DNA of 64,000 nucleotides, from the NCBI GenBank assembly GCA_965140765.1, contig OZ223307.1, positions 1 to 64,000 on the forward strand. The letters run 5' to 3'. Positions 16,579 to 26,699 of the stretch are shown here, piece after piece. The notes beneath the pieces were generated by a model. It saw only the letters and a program-made list of their open reading frames with translations, made no database searches and had not been told where the DNA came from. A program made the translations under genes and the position numbers. Origin of the DNA: Sunxiuqinia sp963678245. GTDB taxonomy: Bacteria > Bacteroidota > Bacteroidia > Bacteroidales > Prolixibacteraceae. Each line of letters opens with the position of its first letter. The first letter of the stretch is position 1.

Positions 16579-18732
16579 CTACTGATATTTCTTCAAAGTA
16601 AAAGAGAATTTACTACCTGTATCAACAACCGATTGAACTTGAATATCTCCACCATTTACCTCAACAAACTCTTTACATAGAATCAACCCTAAGCCAGAGC
16701 CTTTTTCGTTGTTTGTGCCATAGGTTGATAAAAGATCGTTCCCGTCAAATATTCGGGGAATATCCTCTTTTTTAATACCAACCCCTGTATCAGTAATGCT
16801 CACTTCATAAAAATCATCATCCTTCTGTTGAACTCTCACCCATATCTTGCCCTTTTGAGGGGTAAATTTCAACGCATTTGACAGCAAATTCCGAATAATA
16901 AGGTCAACCATATTTTGATCAGCAAAAACAAAAACACGATCTGATACTTCAGATTTCAAGTCAATGGATTTTTGCTCAGCAATGCGGGTATTTAGTATGA
17001 TGTTATTCTTTATAATCAGACTAAGCTTCAACTTTTCGGGCTTAAACTGAATACTTTCCTTTTGCGTTTTAGCCCAAAGCAATAAGTTATCAAGCAAAAA
17101 ATAGGTGCCCTCAGCTTCATCTCTTAACTCCTCCAGTATTTGTGTTCGAAGTTCTTCAGTAAACATGTCAGGGAATTCTGCGAGCTGGCTAATCATGTCT
17201 TTAAACGCGCCAATCGGGTTTCTCAAATCATGCCCGATTATTGATAAAAATCTGTCTTTTGTCTGATTGACCCGTATGAGTTCTTCATGCTGACTAAGGA
17301 TCTGCTCATTTTTCTGTTGCAACAATAAATTTGCCTTCTTCCTTGATCCGTTATAAACTAACGACAAAGCGACAACAATGACCAGCAGCGCAATAGCAAC
17401 TATTAATGTACGAGCTTGAGACTTTTGTTTAATTAACTGCAAGTCCTTTATCTCGTTGTTTTTCTGAAGAAGTTTAATTTCATTTTCTTTATCCGCAATA
17501 TCCAACTCTGCCCGATGCAGCGCTAACTGATGAGCCTGATTTTCTTTGCTCAATGAATCACTTATCGCAACATAGCTTTTATAATTTTTAAGTGATTCTG
17601 CATAAAGGTTCATCCGTTCCAAGATCTGAGCTTGCAATAAATAAGCCTTTAAACTAAGTTCCTTTAATCCTACTTTTACCGACTCTTCGATACAATATTC
17701 AGCATGCTTTCTGGCATCTCGCAGTTTTCCCTCTTTCATGTTGACAAAACCAAGAATGAGCTTTGCATTAATGACTCCTTCTTCCATTTTTGCACGTTGA
17801 AATACTTCCAAAGCTTCCTCAGCATATCGCCTGGCCGAATCTAATTTCTCGATCTTTGAGAAGGTTTCAGCATACCCAACCTTTCCAACAGCAAGATAAA
17901 ATTCACTAATTTCATTGGTTTTTGCCAACTCAAATATTTGATTATAATATTTGAAAGCCATTTTATACTGGCTCTTATCTTTATATATCTCTGCAATATT
18001 GTTGAGTACCACTACTTTCCCCAAAATATCTCCAATCAACTCGTGTTTACGAAGAGTTTTTCGGTAATATTCCAATGCCAAATCATACTCTTTCCAGGAA
18101 TGATAGTTTACCGCAATGTTGTTCAATATTCTTGCTGTAACCGATACATTGTCGGTCGATTCAAAATACAGTAGTGCTTCGATCATATTTTTAAGCCCAC
18201 CTGCCCGATCTCCTTTATTCGTTAAAATTGAACCGATATTAAACTTTGCTCTTGCTTTCCATCCCGGCAAGTTGGCTTCCGTTGCAACCCGCAAAGTTTG
18301 TTTGAACAAGCTTAATGCTTCTTCGTAATCTCCCATATTCATTCGGTAGGCCGCTAAGGAGCTCAAGCCAATACTGATGTATTTCTGATTATTTAACTTT
18401 CTGGCAAGTTCTAATCCCGGAGTTAAATACTCTTTCCCTTTTTGAAACTCCCCGGTAAAAATATATCCGGTTCCAATTAACAAATTGGCATAACAAGATT
18501 GATCATTCTGAACAGAATCACCCAAGATGACCAGTGAACGCTCGGCATATTCTATTGACTTAACCGGAACGATATACATGTACTCTTCTGCAAGAGTAAG
18601 GTATACATCCACCAGCTCAGCACCTTCAAATTGGGGAACCAACGCCTCTAAACTATCGATTTTTGATTTTTCTGACTGAGCATTATGAAAAAGGCCAGTG
18701 AGAAGAATAACGAGTAACAATATATGTCTCAA
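16579..18732 (-). CDS. TPR-containing membrane sensor histidine kinase
   Basis: A 717-residue hybrid typical of Bacteroidota. A signal peptide (RHILLLVILLTGLFHNAQS) leads to six or seven tetratricopeptide repeats (about 40-390) in the periplasm. A membrane helix follows near 435-455, then a coiled linker, the HisKA helix with IIGHDLRNPIG (phosphorylated His near 501), and an ATPase domain with GTNNEKGSGLGLILCKEF. It should autophosphorylate in response to an unknown periplasmic signal. No response regulator lies beside it. The start is TTG at 18732; there is no in-frame ATG that keeps the signal peptide. Confidence 0.92.
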   Translation of the reverse strand: MRHILLLVILLTGLFHNAQSEKSKIDSLEALVPQFEGAELVDVYLTLAEEYMYIVPVKSIEYAERSLVILGDSVQNDQSCYANLLIGTGYIFTGEFQKGKEYLTPGLELARKLNNQKYISIGLSSLAAYRMNMGDYEEALSLFKQTLRVATEANLPGWKARAKFNIGSILTNKGDRAGGLKNMIEALLYFESTDNVSVTARILNNIAVNYHSWKEYDLALEYYRKTLRKHELIGDILGKVVVLNNIAEIYKDKSQYKMAFKYYNQIFELAKTNEISEFYLAVGKVGYAETFSKIEKLDSARRYAEEALEVFQRAKMEEGVINAKLILGFVNMKEGKLRDARKHAEYCIEESVKVGLKELSLKAYLLQAQILERMNLYAESLKNYKSYVAISDSLSKENQAHQLALHRAELDIADKENEIKLLQKNNEIKDLQLIKQKSQARTLIVAIALLVIVVALSLVYNGSRKKANLLLQQKNEQILSQHEELIRVNQTKDRFLSIIGHDLRNPIGAFKDMISQLAEFPDMFTEELRTQILEELRDEAEGTYFLLDNLLLWAKTQKESIQFKPEKLKLSLIIKNNIILNTRIAEQKSIDLKSEVSDRVFVFADQNMVDLIIRNLLSNALKFTPQKGKIWVRVQQKDDDFYEVSITDTGVGIKKEDIPRIFDGNDLLSTYGTNNEKGSGLGLILCKEFVEVNGGDIQVQSVVDTGSKFSFTLKKYQ

Positions 18733-18791
18733 TGCAAAGGCTTTTGTTTAATAAGTAAAAATAGCCTTATTTATGAGTTTGTCAAAATTAT

Positions 18792-19124
18792 TTATGTAAA
18801 CATTACACGATACGGACGGGCAATCTCATCCTGCAGTTCTGCGAGGCTAAAACTACGGCTTTTGCGAAGGTATTCATGTCCTCCGAATACAAGCTGAATA
18901 GTTGGCACTGCGAATATCCTATTTTGTGCCGATAGTCTAGGAGAGGTGTTTAAGTTGATATAAAACAATTTGATTTTTGGGAAATTGTCACTCAGCAATT
19001 CTTCAATTTGGGGCTTTAGAACTTTACACACTTGACAATCGTCGGTAGAAAAGTAAAATAATAACGCCTGTTCTTTTCGAATTAGCTCGTTATATTTTTC
19101 GAGTGTTTCAACAGGTGTGTACAT
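18792..19124 (-). CDS. Thioredoxin family protein
   Basis: 110 residues with a thioredoxin fold: the active site is CQVC (Cys30 and Cys33) and the cis-proline lies in FAVPTIQLV. There is no signal peptide, so it acts in the cytoplasm. It has one more strand-helix element than the smallest thioredoxins lack. Its ATG directly follows the TAA of the CoA-binding protein gene, so they are translated from one message. Confidence 0.88.
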   Translation of the reverse strand: MYTPVETLEKYNELIRKEQALLFYFSTDDCQVCKVLKPQIEELLSDNFPKIKLFYINLNTSPRLSAQNRIFAVPTIQLVFGGHEYLRKSRSFSLAELQDEIARPYRVMFT

Positions 19125-19487
19125 TTAATAGGCTCCAATACTCAACAACACCAAGGTACAAGCTTCCTGAACTTCGATGCCCTTATCGGCCAATCGACCA
19201 GCAAGTTCTTCGTTCTCAGTTCCCGGATTAAAAATCACACGCCGAGGTTTTAGGTCGATCAAATAATTATAGTAGCCAGATTGATGACGAGGCCCGACAT
19301 AGAGTGTTACTGTATCGAGGTCATCATACAATAACCTGTCGGTGTCAAACTCAACATCATCAACCCGCCCAGCTCTCGGAGCAATGGCAACTACCGGATG
19401 CTGATGCTTTCTCAAAGCCCTGATTGCTTTGTTGGAATATCTTTCAGGTTTCTCACTCGCACCAATTACCAATGTCTTTTTCCCCAT
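19125..19487 (-). CDS. CoA-binding domain protein
   Basis: About 120 residues forming a single Rossmann-type CoA-binding domain (YccU-like): KTLVIGASEKPERYSNKAI, then a central strand pattern and RRVIFNPGTENEEL. Such small proteins bind CoA or a nucleotide; the reaction is unknown. ATG 19487 overlaps the ispF stop as TGATG; a GTG one codon earlier is also possible. The tight overlap makes translational coupling with ispF likely. Confidence 0.87.
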   Translation of the reverse strand: MGKKTLVIGASEKPERYSNKAIRALRKHQHPVVAIAPRAGRVDDVEFDTDRLLYDDLDTVTLYVGPRHQSGYYNYLIDLKPRRVIFNPGTENEELAGRLADKGIEVQEACTLVLLSIGAY

Positions 19488-19972
19488 CACGTCTTTTTCA
19501 TTAGTAAAACAACCGCATGAGCAGAGATTCCTTCTTCACGCCCTTCAAAACCTAATTTCTCAGTGGTGGTTGCTTTTATTGAAATTGATTCGGTGTCGGA
19601 TTGAAGCACTTCTGTAAGTGTTTTTTCCATTGCCGGAATATGATTCATCAACTTGGGTCTTTGAGCAGCAATTGTAATGTCGGCATTGCCTAGCACATAA
19701 CCCTTCGATTCAACCAGATCCTTTACTTTAGCCAACAGCTTTTTACTATCAATATTTTTGTAGTCTGCTGAATTATCCGGAAAATGAAACCCAATGTCAC
19801 GAAGTTTTACTGCACCCAACATGGCATCACAAAGCGCATGAATAAGCACATCGCCATCTGAATGAGCAACAGTTCCTTTGTCATGCTTAATTTGAACACC
19901 GCCTAGCCAAAGGCTTTCTCCATCTGCCATTTGGTGCACATCGTAGCCATAGCCAATTCGAAAAGGGTTCAT
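19487..19972 (-). CDS. ispF: 2-C-methyl-D-erythritol 2,4-cyclodiphosphate synthase
   Basis: 161 residues, full length for IspF, the MEP-pathway enzyme that makes the cyclodiphosphate precursor of isoprenoids. Metal ligands Asp11, His13 (YDVHQ) and His45 (HSDGDVLIHALCDA) are present, as is the C-terminal EGISAHAVVLL. Its start overlaps the porV stop by 4 bp (ATGA). The link between ispF and the T9SS gene porV is by operon only; no functional tie is implied by the sequence. Confidence 0.97.
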   Translation of the reverse strand: MNPFRIGYGYDVHQMADGESLWLGGVQIKHDKGTVAHSDGDVLIHALCDAMLGAVKLRDIGFHFPDNSADYKNIDSKKLLAKVKDLVESKGYVLGNADITIAAQRPKLMNHIPAMEKTLTEVLQSDTESISIKATTTEKLGFEGREEGISAHAVVLLMKKT

Positions 19973-21120
19973 CTTCGTTGATTACTAAACGATTCGAAAT
20001 CAAACGAAAGTGTAAATCTCAAGGTATTTGCCAGCGGATGATTTTGCTCCGTAGGCATGAGGTACGAAAAGTCCAATGCAAATACATTCAACTTTAGTCC
20101 TGCTCCGGCAGAAAAATATTTTCTGTTACCCTTATTCTCATGCTCATAAAAATATCCGGCACGTAAGGCAAATTGCTTGTTGTACCAGTATTCGGCGCCA
20201 AAGGATAGGTTAACTTCCTGAAGTTCTTCAGAAAATCCGCCCGGAGCATCGCTAAATGAACTAAATATACCCGCAATAGGAGACTTATCTTCACCATAAC
20301 GATCGCCGAAAATATCGACAGTATCCAAAGCTGGTGTTGGAACAAGTAGTTTATTAATGTCAAAATAAAAACCAATGGTATTATACCTGTCCATTTCGGT
20401 TTTATAACCAACCCCTAACCTTAAGTTTGTAGGAATAAAATCTTTCTGCTCACCATCAGTATACGATATCTTGCTACCAATATTAGTGATTGCAACACCT
20501 GCTGAGATAGTTGATTCTTTGCGATTCACCCTCATTTCATTTTGGTAATAAAAAGAGATATCGGCAGCATATGAATTTCCCGGTGTAATTCCTTCCTGTC
20601 CGGGAGCCAAATCAGAATGAATATACCTCAAGGCAACAGATCCTGAAAAGTAGTCGGATAACAAACGGGTATAGGCAACATCAAATGCAAATTCGTTCGG
20701 ACTTTGTGTTCCCTGAAATGTACCTTCATTGCTCATGAAAGAAATGTCACCCAACGAAAAATAACGAAGAGATGCACTAAACGATTGCAAGTCATCTAAC
20801 TTTTTATGACCAACCAGGTATGCCAAATTAATATCATCAACCAGGTTTCGCAACCAAGGAGTATAGGATAAAGCAACTCCCATCTCACTTTCGATAAAAG
20901 CATATTTAGCAGCGTTCCAATGTTGAGAGTTCATATCAGGTGTTGTTGCAGCACCAACATCTCCCATCGCACCTGCACGCGAGTCGGGAGCAATTTGAAG
21001 AAATGGCACACCTGTTAAAATTGTATTCGCACCTGTTGTCGATTTTTTTTGCGCAAAAGTTTTGTTTGTCAATAAACCTAGTCCAATTAAGGTTATAAGA
21101 ACCACGAATCGTCTTTCCAT
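19969..21120 (-). CDS. porV: Type IX secretion outer-membrane protein PorV (LptO)
   Basis: 383 residues, signal peptide then a FadL-like 14-strand barrel. The mature start PFLQIAPDSRAGAMGDVGAATTPD is characteristic of PorV, as are SYTPWLRNLVDDINLAY and the late LRAGYFYEHENKGNRKYFSAGAG. PorV binds the C-terminal domains of T9SS cargo and delivers them to the PorU sortase at the cell surface. It lies 115 bp downstream of porU, which is the expected order. Confidence 0.95.
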   Translation of the reverse strand: MERRFVVLITLIGLGLLTNKTFAQKKSTTGANTILTGVPFLQIAPDSRAGAMGDVGAATTPDMNSQHWNAAKYAFIESEMGVALSYTPWLRNLVDDINLAYLVGHKKLDDLQSFSASLRYFSLGDISFMSNEGTFQGTQSPNEFAFDVAYTRLLSDYFSGSVALRYIHSDLAPGQEGITPGNSYAADISFYYQNEMRVNRKESTISAGVAITNIGSKISYTDGEQKDFIPTNLRLGVGYKTEMDRYNTIGFYFDINKLLVPTPALDTVDIFGDRYGEDKSPIAGIFSSFSDAPGGFSEELQEVNLSFGAEYWYNKQFALRAGYFYEHENKGNRKYFSAGAGLKLNVFALDFSYLMPTEQNHPLANTLRFTLSFDFESFSNQRR

Positions 21121-21235
21121 TATTTCTATTTCAAAAAATTGAGTTGCAAATATATATCATTGCAGCAGAGTTACCAAGTTGCAAGTACAAGATTGAAAAC
21201 GTAAAAGATTCTTAAAAAGTATGTATTCGTCAGTA

Positions 21236-24200
21236 CTAATATCTGGAAATAATTATTTTTCCTGATTTACTGGCAGAATATCCGTCGTTGGCGATAATGG
21301 TTACGCGATATAAATATGCACCATTTCTGATTAATAATTGGTTCTCGTTGATTTGCCATTTCAGAGGTAAACTTTCGGCACCATTTGATGCCAATTGCTG
21401 CTCTAACACTTCGACGAGACTCCCCGAAAAATTAAAAATCTCCAACTTGGCATCGAAGGATTCATCTGGTCGGTTATGTGTGAAAACAATATTTGTAAAT
21501 TCGGTAGCCGGATTAGGATAGGCCTCCACTTCTACAATTTCAAGCTTATCGTCCACCACAAATTGAATTTCAACCTCTGTTGAATTATTGAGTACATCCC
21601 AAACTTTAAGTTTTAGTGTGTGTTCACCAACTGATAAATCATTAAGCGGATAAATGATCTGTCCTTTTTTATAACTGTCCTTTTCGCTTAAATAATAATC
21701 ATTCAGCACCTGGATGTTTGAATAATCATTATCCAAAATAGCCGTAATATCATGTCCAATGCCCACACCAATTGTATTAATTCCGTTTTCATCTTTAACA
21801 TCAGCTATTAGAATTGAGTTTTTGCCAACCTCGTCTCCAGATTGAAAATTTTCATCATTCAAATATAAATTGACATTCGGCCCCTGATTGTCATTTATTG
21901 TGTTATTTGAAGCACCACCAATATAAAAATCCTCCAAAACACCCTGAGCATCAACCTCGCCATTATTGGCATAATAAGAAATCTTCCCCTCACCCACAGC
22001 ATATGAGATATCTTTTGGAACGATAAAAGTAAATTCAAATTCTCCTCCGGACACTGTAGTTACTCCTTTATAAATGATACGATCCTGAACCTTAAAATTG
22101 AATGGTTTCTCTCCTCCATTACCAAGTGTTTCAACATCATATTCTTTATCGTAAACGTCGATAACTAAATCACCTTCAAAATTAGCTAGCAAAGCACCGG
22201 TCTGATCAGCAACCTGCCCAGTAATTGTAACCGTAGACAACGAACCTATGGTATCAGTCATTTGACCAATCGGCACTCCATTGATAGTTTCGGTTTGAAC
22301 TCTATATTTCGGAAAAGCTAAACTCAGCGCAGGATCAGCAAGAAGTGTGAAATTTCGCTTATTAATTCCGGTATTAATTCCATTTTTTGAAAGCCTCAAC
22401 ATATCTCCCATCCGGAGTTTATCTCCATTTTGATCTTGACTAAACACATGTTCATAGAATTCCTTATTTATAACAAAATTAGGACCTGAGTATACTACTC
22501 GAGTGGTACTAAACAATCCGATACCCCCACCATTAGGATTAAAAAGGATATGCTCACCTCCCGAATTTTCTTCATCATCGAATCGACTAATTTCGCAAGT
22601 AGCAGTCACGAAGATTGGCAGCTTATTGTAATTCGACCACTTATCGATATCTGTTGTTCCAAGAACTTTTTCATGAGCCAACGAAGTTTCACTTGCGTGT
22701 CCGGTATAATTTAAAATCAAAGCTCCTTCTTTTACCCGATTGTTGATTGCTTCGGTAACCCCAGGATAACGATCTCCTGCAGTCGTTGACTTTTCCTCAA
22801 AAGCATCAAAATATATTTTGTCGGTATAAAATGCGGAATTCTTTTCATTAACAATATCAGCCAACTGATTGGCTTGCCTCATATGTGTGTTGCTATCTTC
22901 ATCGTCTCCAATTAAACAAACTACATTTCGCCACTCCCCTAAGGCAGCAGTGCTTGCATAGCTTTTTATTTTTGAAACCACAATCTGGGCTTCGTCAGCT
23001 GTTTTAACTGGCAGCCGCCCAATTCCCAAATCAATTTTCCCGTTATATTCTCCTTCGCCATCATCCAGCAATACAAAGAAATCGTCTGTTACAAATGACG
23101 AAGTTGGCACCAACGAATTCGGCGATTGGTAAGTTAGAATAAAATTATTTGCTTCACCACTTACATTTTTATTATCAAAACTTCCGTCGCCAAATAACAA
23201 AACATACTTTAACGACGATCCGGGTTTATCATAGAGCATTTTTAGAAAATTCCTGATTCCCGCAACATCAGGCGCTCCACCTGAAAATTCGTTGTATATT
23301 TTTAAAGGCGTTACAATTTGAGTTGATAACTGATCCGTTGCTTGATGAAACTGTGCCAACTCTGTGGCCTCATTCAAAAAGTCAGGATGTGAAACGATAA
23401 CCATGTCCATTCCGGAAAGTTGGTGTAAGTTTTGATTGTCAATCGCTGCAACATATTCAGGTTCCGGCAGATTCCCATTGGTTTTAAACGCTACAAACTC
23501 GTGCAAAGATTCAGTTTCAATTTTAAAAGATGTTTGATTTCCACTAATCGAAAAAGGGATCGATACAGGACTCGTATAGTCGGTGACATCCCAAATTTTA
23601 AGTTTGGCACCGGAAGCCGATAGGTTAAACTGAGTCACCCGATTTTCTCCATTACTTTCAATATCCCGAAACGACAATTGATCGCCAACGTCAAGCGTTC
23701 GTTTATAATTTACAGTAATGTAATCCAACCATGCGTTCGTGTTGCTACTAGCTGCCACATACTTTAAATCCACTTTCAGCGAATTTGTCGGGTTACTAAG
23801 CTCATATTCATTACTTCCCAGATCTGCATAAAGAACTAAAGGATCACTTGTATCAACGGAAGAAAAGTTTAGTGCATCAACCGAAGAATTATTCACCTTC
23901 ACCTCCATCTTGGAGCTACTTCCCGAACGACCAGCCGCCTCAATATCTATCTTTGCAGATACTCCATCAACAATATTTTTCAATTTCAGGGTGACCGATT
24001 TAGTTTGACCGTTGATAAACTTTTCTCCAAACCACCGCCTTCCTGATTTAATCAGGTTATGATCTTCCGACTCATGAAACACATGCTCATCAGAATAATT
24101 AACCTGATTTGTTGCCGCTGCACTCACAACTTGTGCTTCCTCAACGATCTTTTCACTTCCTTGGTCGCTCAAAAAGTAATACGCATAGTCTGAATAGTCA

Positions 24201-24958
24201 TTTAACTCTTGAAAAAACTGACCTTTTACTTCATCTAAATTCCAACGAACGGTGCCTGTTGAGTAAAAGAAAATACAATCATTTCCGCTTCCGTCTTCAC
24301 CATGATAAATGGCATTCTGTTGTAGATCATCAAAGTAGAAGTCATCGTTCATTTTCGGCAACATATATCCACCATTGCCATATAAACACACAGCTCCGGG
24401 ATTCGAAAAGCCCCAGCTTTGAAGTTGAGAATAGGTGATTTTATGAATTCCCGCTTCCGAAGTTCTCAGCTTTACCCACTGACCCGATGCCAAAACAGAA
24501 GAACTTTTCCACTCTTCCTGACTTAAAAGGACAGATTTCTTTTCATTTACCGAGCGAACTTTAATATTGAAAGAAACCAGTCGTCTTGCCATAACTCTGT
24601 TATCAACCACGATTGGAACGAAATCAAGTATCGCCTGAAAGCCAGATTTTGACTCAATATATTCAATGGAAATATCCAACTGATCATTTGTTGAAAGCTC
24701 AGCTACATCGTTCGCGCTTTGAAATATTGAAAAAACTAAATCAGTAATTTCAATACGTTCGTTCGCATCACCCAACTCAATAACCTCCTGATAATGAGGA
24801 ATATTGTTGTCATCCAAAATAGCATCAACAAACTGTCCAAAAGGAGCATTGGTGTTGCTACCAGCAGAGTCAACCCACGATATATAACGACTCTGTTTTT
24901 TACCCAAAACAGCGGCTGACAACGAAAAAAACAGAATAAAAAGTAAACAATTCTTCAT
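21236..24958 (-). CDS. porU: Type IX secretion sortase PorU (C25 peptidase)
   Basis: 1240 residues. A signal peptide and N-terminal beta domains lead to a gingipain-type catalytic domain with VLLFGDGSFD, His754 in NYTGHASETS and Cys788 in TATCEISRFDD. The protein ends with a T9SS C-terminal domain (VEVEAYPNPATEFTNI, then NGAYLYRVTI and KSGKIII), which PorU itself retains. It removes the sorting domain from cargo and links it to lipopolysaccharide at the surface. On the minus strand, a TATTTTTG (-7-like) lies about 110 bp upstream at 25069-25076. Confidence 0.96.
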   Translation of the reverse strand: MKNCLLFILFFSLSAAVLGKKQSRYISWVDSAGSNTNAPFGQFVDAILDDNNIPHYQEVIELGDANERIEITDLVFSIFQSANDVAELSTNDQLDISIEYIESKSGFQAILDFVPIVVDNRVMARRLVSFNIKVRSVNEKKSVLLSQEEWKSSSVLASGQWVKLRTSEAGIHKITYSQLQSWGFSNPGAVCLYGNGGYMLPKMNDDFYFDDLQQNAIYHGEDGSGNDCIFFYSTGTVRWNLDEVKGQFFQELNDYSDYAYYFLSDQGSEKIVEEAQVVSAAATNQVNYSDEHVFHESEDHNLIKSGRRWFGEKFINGQTKSVTLKLKNIVDGVSAKIDIEAAGRSGSSSKMEVKVNNSSVDALNFSSVDTSDPLVLYADLGSNEYELSNPTNSLKVDLKYVAASSNTNAWLDYITVNYKRTLDVGDQLSFRDIESNGENRVTQFNLSASGAKLKIWDVTDYTSPVSIPFSISGNQTSFKIETESLHEFVAFKTNGNLPEPEYVAAIDNQNLHQLSGMDMVIVSHPDFLNEATELAQFHQATDQLSTQIVTPLKIYNEFSGGAPDVAGIRNFLKMLYDKPGSSLKYVLLFGDGSFDNKNVSGEANNFILTYQSPNSLVPTSSFVTDDFFVLLDDGEGEYNGKIDLGIGRLPVKTADEAQIVVSKIKSYASTAALGEWRNVVCLIGDDEDSNTHMRQANQLADIVNEKNSAFYTDKIYFDAFEEKSTTAGDRYPGVTEAINNRVKEGALILNYTGHASETSLAHEKVLGTTDIDKWSNYNKLPIFVTATCEISRFDDEENSGGEHILFNPNGGGIGLFSTTRVVYSGPNFVINKEFYEHVFSQDQNGDKLRMGDMLRLSKNGINTGINKRNFTLLADPALSLAFPKYRVQTETINGVPIGQMTDTIGSLSTVTITGQVADQTGALLANFEGDLVIDVYDKEYDVETLGNGGEKPFNFKVQDRIIYKGVTTVSGGEFEFTFIVPKDISYAVGEGKISYYANNGEVDAQGVLEDFYIGGASNNTINDNQGPNVNLYLNDENFQSGDEVGKNSILIADVKDENGINTIGVGIGHDITAILDNDYSNIQVLNDYYLSEKDSYKKGQIIYPLNDLSVGEHTLKLKVWDVLNNSTEVEIQFVVDDKLEIVEVEAYPNPATEFTNIVFTHNRPDESFDAKLEIFNFSGSLVEVLEQQLASNGAESLPLKWQINENQLLIRNGAYLYRVTIIANDGYSASKSGKIIISRY

Positions 24959-25145
24959 TAAAATAAACTCTCAGATTATAATGATAAACGCTTCAATTCT
25001 TACAATATTGCAACTAAAGTATAGCGATTTCCAGACTTCATACAACAATACTTCTTTTTGAAAGAAAGCAAAAATACAAAGACTAATGGATTATTTGATA
25101 TTAAAAAGTTGTTCTGTCCAAACAATAAGAATAGAACAATTTAGT

Positions 25146-25153
25146 TATATTTG
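25146..25153 (+). promoter_or_regulatory. Candidate -7 element upstream of gldJ
   Basis: TATATTTG matches TAnnTTTG and lies about 30 nt before the gldJ start. No TTG is found at the usual distance upstream, so the match is partial. Confidence 0.35.
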
Positions 25154-25181
25154 TGCATATTAAAACAAACTGAAAATACTG

Positions 25182-26636
25182 ATGATGAAATTTAAAGCCA
25201 TATTATTTTTAGGTTTGGCTGTCTTGGTGGCAAGCTGCGGAATGTTGGGCAAAGGAGGAAAAGGAGGCAATAAAGCTTCCAGTAAAACGGGATGGGAATA
25301 CAACAATCCAGACAATGGAGGTTTCCAAGCTGATGGGGACTTTAACCAAGTAACCGGACCTGGCTTAACATTTATAGAGGGGGGGACTTTTACCATGGGA
25401 CGAGTTGAACAAGATGTCATGTACGACTGGAACAACATGCCTCGCAGGGTTACAGTTGCTTCATTTTACATGGATGAAACAGAAGTATCCAACCTTGATT
25501 ACCGCGAATATATTTTTTGGTTAAATCGTGTTTATCCTGAAAGTAAGGAGAAAATTGAGCAAGCACTGCCGGACACGCTCGTTTGGCGAAAAGAGTTGGC
25601 TTACAACGAACCTTACATTCAAAATTATTTCAGGCATCCTGCCTACAGCGATTATCCTGTTGTCGGTGTTAGCTGGGAGCAAGCAGAAGCTTATTGCAAG
25701 TGGAGAACCGATCGTGTAAACGAAAAAATACTGGTCGACCGTGGCGTATTGCAACATGACAATACTCAGGGAGGACAGAATGTTTTTACTTCGAATACAT
25801 ATCTGGCCGGACTTTATCAAGGTACTGAAGGCGACGACCCAGTTGAAGATGCAGCTGGAAATCCAAGAAGATTGAAATGGGAAGACGGAGCCTTATTGCC
25901 AAGTTATCGGTTACCGACCGAAGCAGAATGGGAATACGCTGCTTATGGTCTCATTGGGAATGCAGATGGTGAACTACTCACCGAACGAAAACTATACCCG
26001 TGGAACGGAAGCTACTTGAGAGATGATTCGAAAAAAGATCGTGGACAAATGATGGCTAACTTTGTTCGCGGACGTGGTGACATGATGGGTATGGCCGGTG
26101 CATTAAATGATAATGCAGATATCACGGCACCTGTCAATTCATACAATCCAAACGATTTCGGGCTATACTGTATGGCTGGTAATGTCAACGAATGGGTCGC
26201 TGATGTATATCGTCCATTAAACCAACAAGATGTTGAAGAATTTCAACCATTTCGAGGTACAGTGTATACCGAATACAAAAGAGATGGTGATGGAAACTTA
26301 ATTCGAAATGAATTCGGTGAGCTTATCGCAGATACAATAGCGGACTACAGAAATTACGAAGACGGCGACTATCGCTCTCAAATTATTGAAGGTCCGGACT
26401 GGGAAGCTATGGAAGATCAATTATCTACTGAAGATATGTACATAAAAGGAGAAGAATCAGGCGAATTCACTTCCCTTATCTCCGACGAAGTGCGTGTTTA
26501 TAAAGGTGGATCATGGAGAGATCGTCCTTATTGGTTGATACCTGGAACAAGAAGATATCTGGAGCAGGATAAAGCCACCAACGATATTGGGTTCCGTTGT
26601 GCAATGACAAGAGTTGGAAGTCCAAAAGGATTCTAA
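25182..26636 (+). CDS. gldJ: Gliding motility/T9SS lipoprotein GldJ
   Basis: 484 residues: a lipoprotein signal ending VASC (Cys20), then a formylglycine-enzyme/SUMF1-type fold with GGTFTMGRVEQDVMYDWNN, ETEVSNLDYREYIFW, LPTEAEWEYAAYG, AGNVNEWVADVY and the closing GGSWRDRPYW and GFRCAM. This matches GldJ rather than a true FGE: it is long, outer-membrane anchored, and sits beside porU and murF as in other gliding Bacteroidota. In Flavobacterium GldJ stabilises GldK and is needed for T9SS function. Whether this organism glides cannot be told. Confidence 0.92.
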   Translation: MMKFKAILFLGLAVLVASCGMLGKGGKGGNKASSKTGWEYNNPDNGGFQADGDFNQVTGPGLTFIEGGTFTMGRVEQDVMYDWNNMPRRVTVASFYMDETEVSNLDYREYIFWLNRVYPESKEKIEQALPDTLVWRKELAYNEPYIQNYFRHPAYSDYPVVGVSWEQAEAYCKWRTDRVNEKILVDRGVLQHDNTQGGQNVFTSNTYLAGLYQGTEGDDPVEDAAGNPRRLKWEDGALLPSYRLPTEAEWEYAAYGLIGNADGELLTERKLYPWNGSYLRDDSKKDRGQMMANFVRGRGDMMGMAGALNDNADITAPVNSYNPNDFGLYCMAGNVNEWVADVYRPLNQQDVEEFQPFRGTVYTEYKRDGDGNLIRNEFGELIADTIADYRNYEDGDYRSQIIEGPDWEAMEDQLSTEDMYIKGEESGEFTSLISDEVRVYKGGSWRDRPYWLIPGTRRYLEQDKATNDIGFRCAMTRVGSPKGF

Positions 26637-26658
26637 AAATATATTTATTTAAAAAACT

Positions 26659-26692
26659 AAACCTCATTTGTAAAAATGGGGTTTTATTTTTT
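26659..26692 (+). terminator. Terminator between gldJ and murF
   Basis: AAACCTCAT (26659-26667) pairs with ATGGGGTTT (26676-26684) with one G-T pair, and is followed by TATTTTTT. An ATG in frame with murF lies inside the right arm, so the real murF start must be the next one, at 26700. Confidence 0.8.
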
Positions 26693-26699
26693 CCAGAAT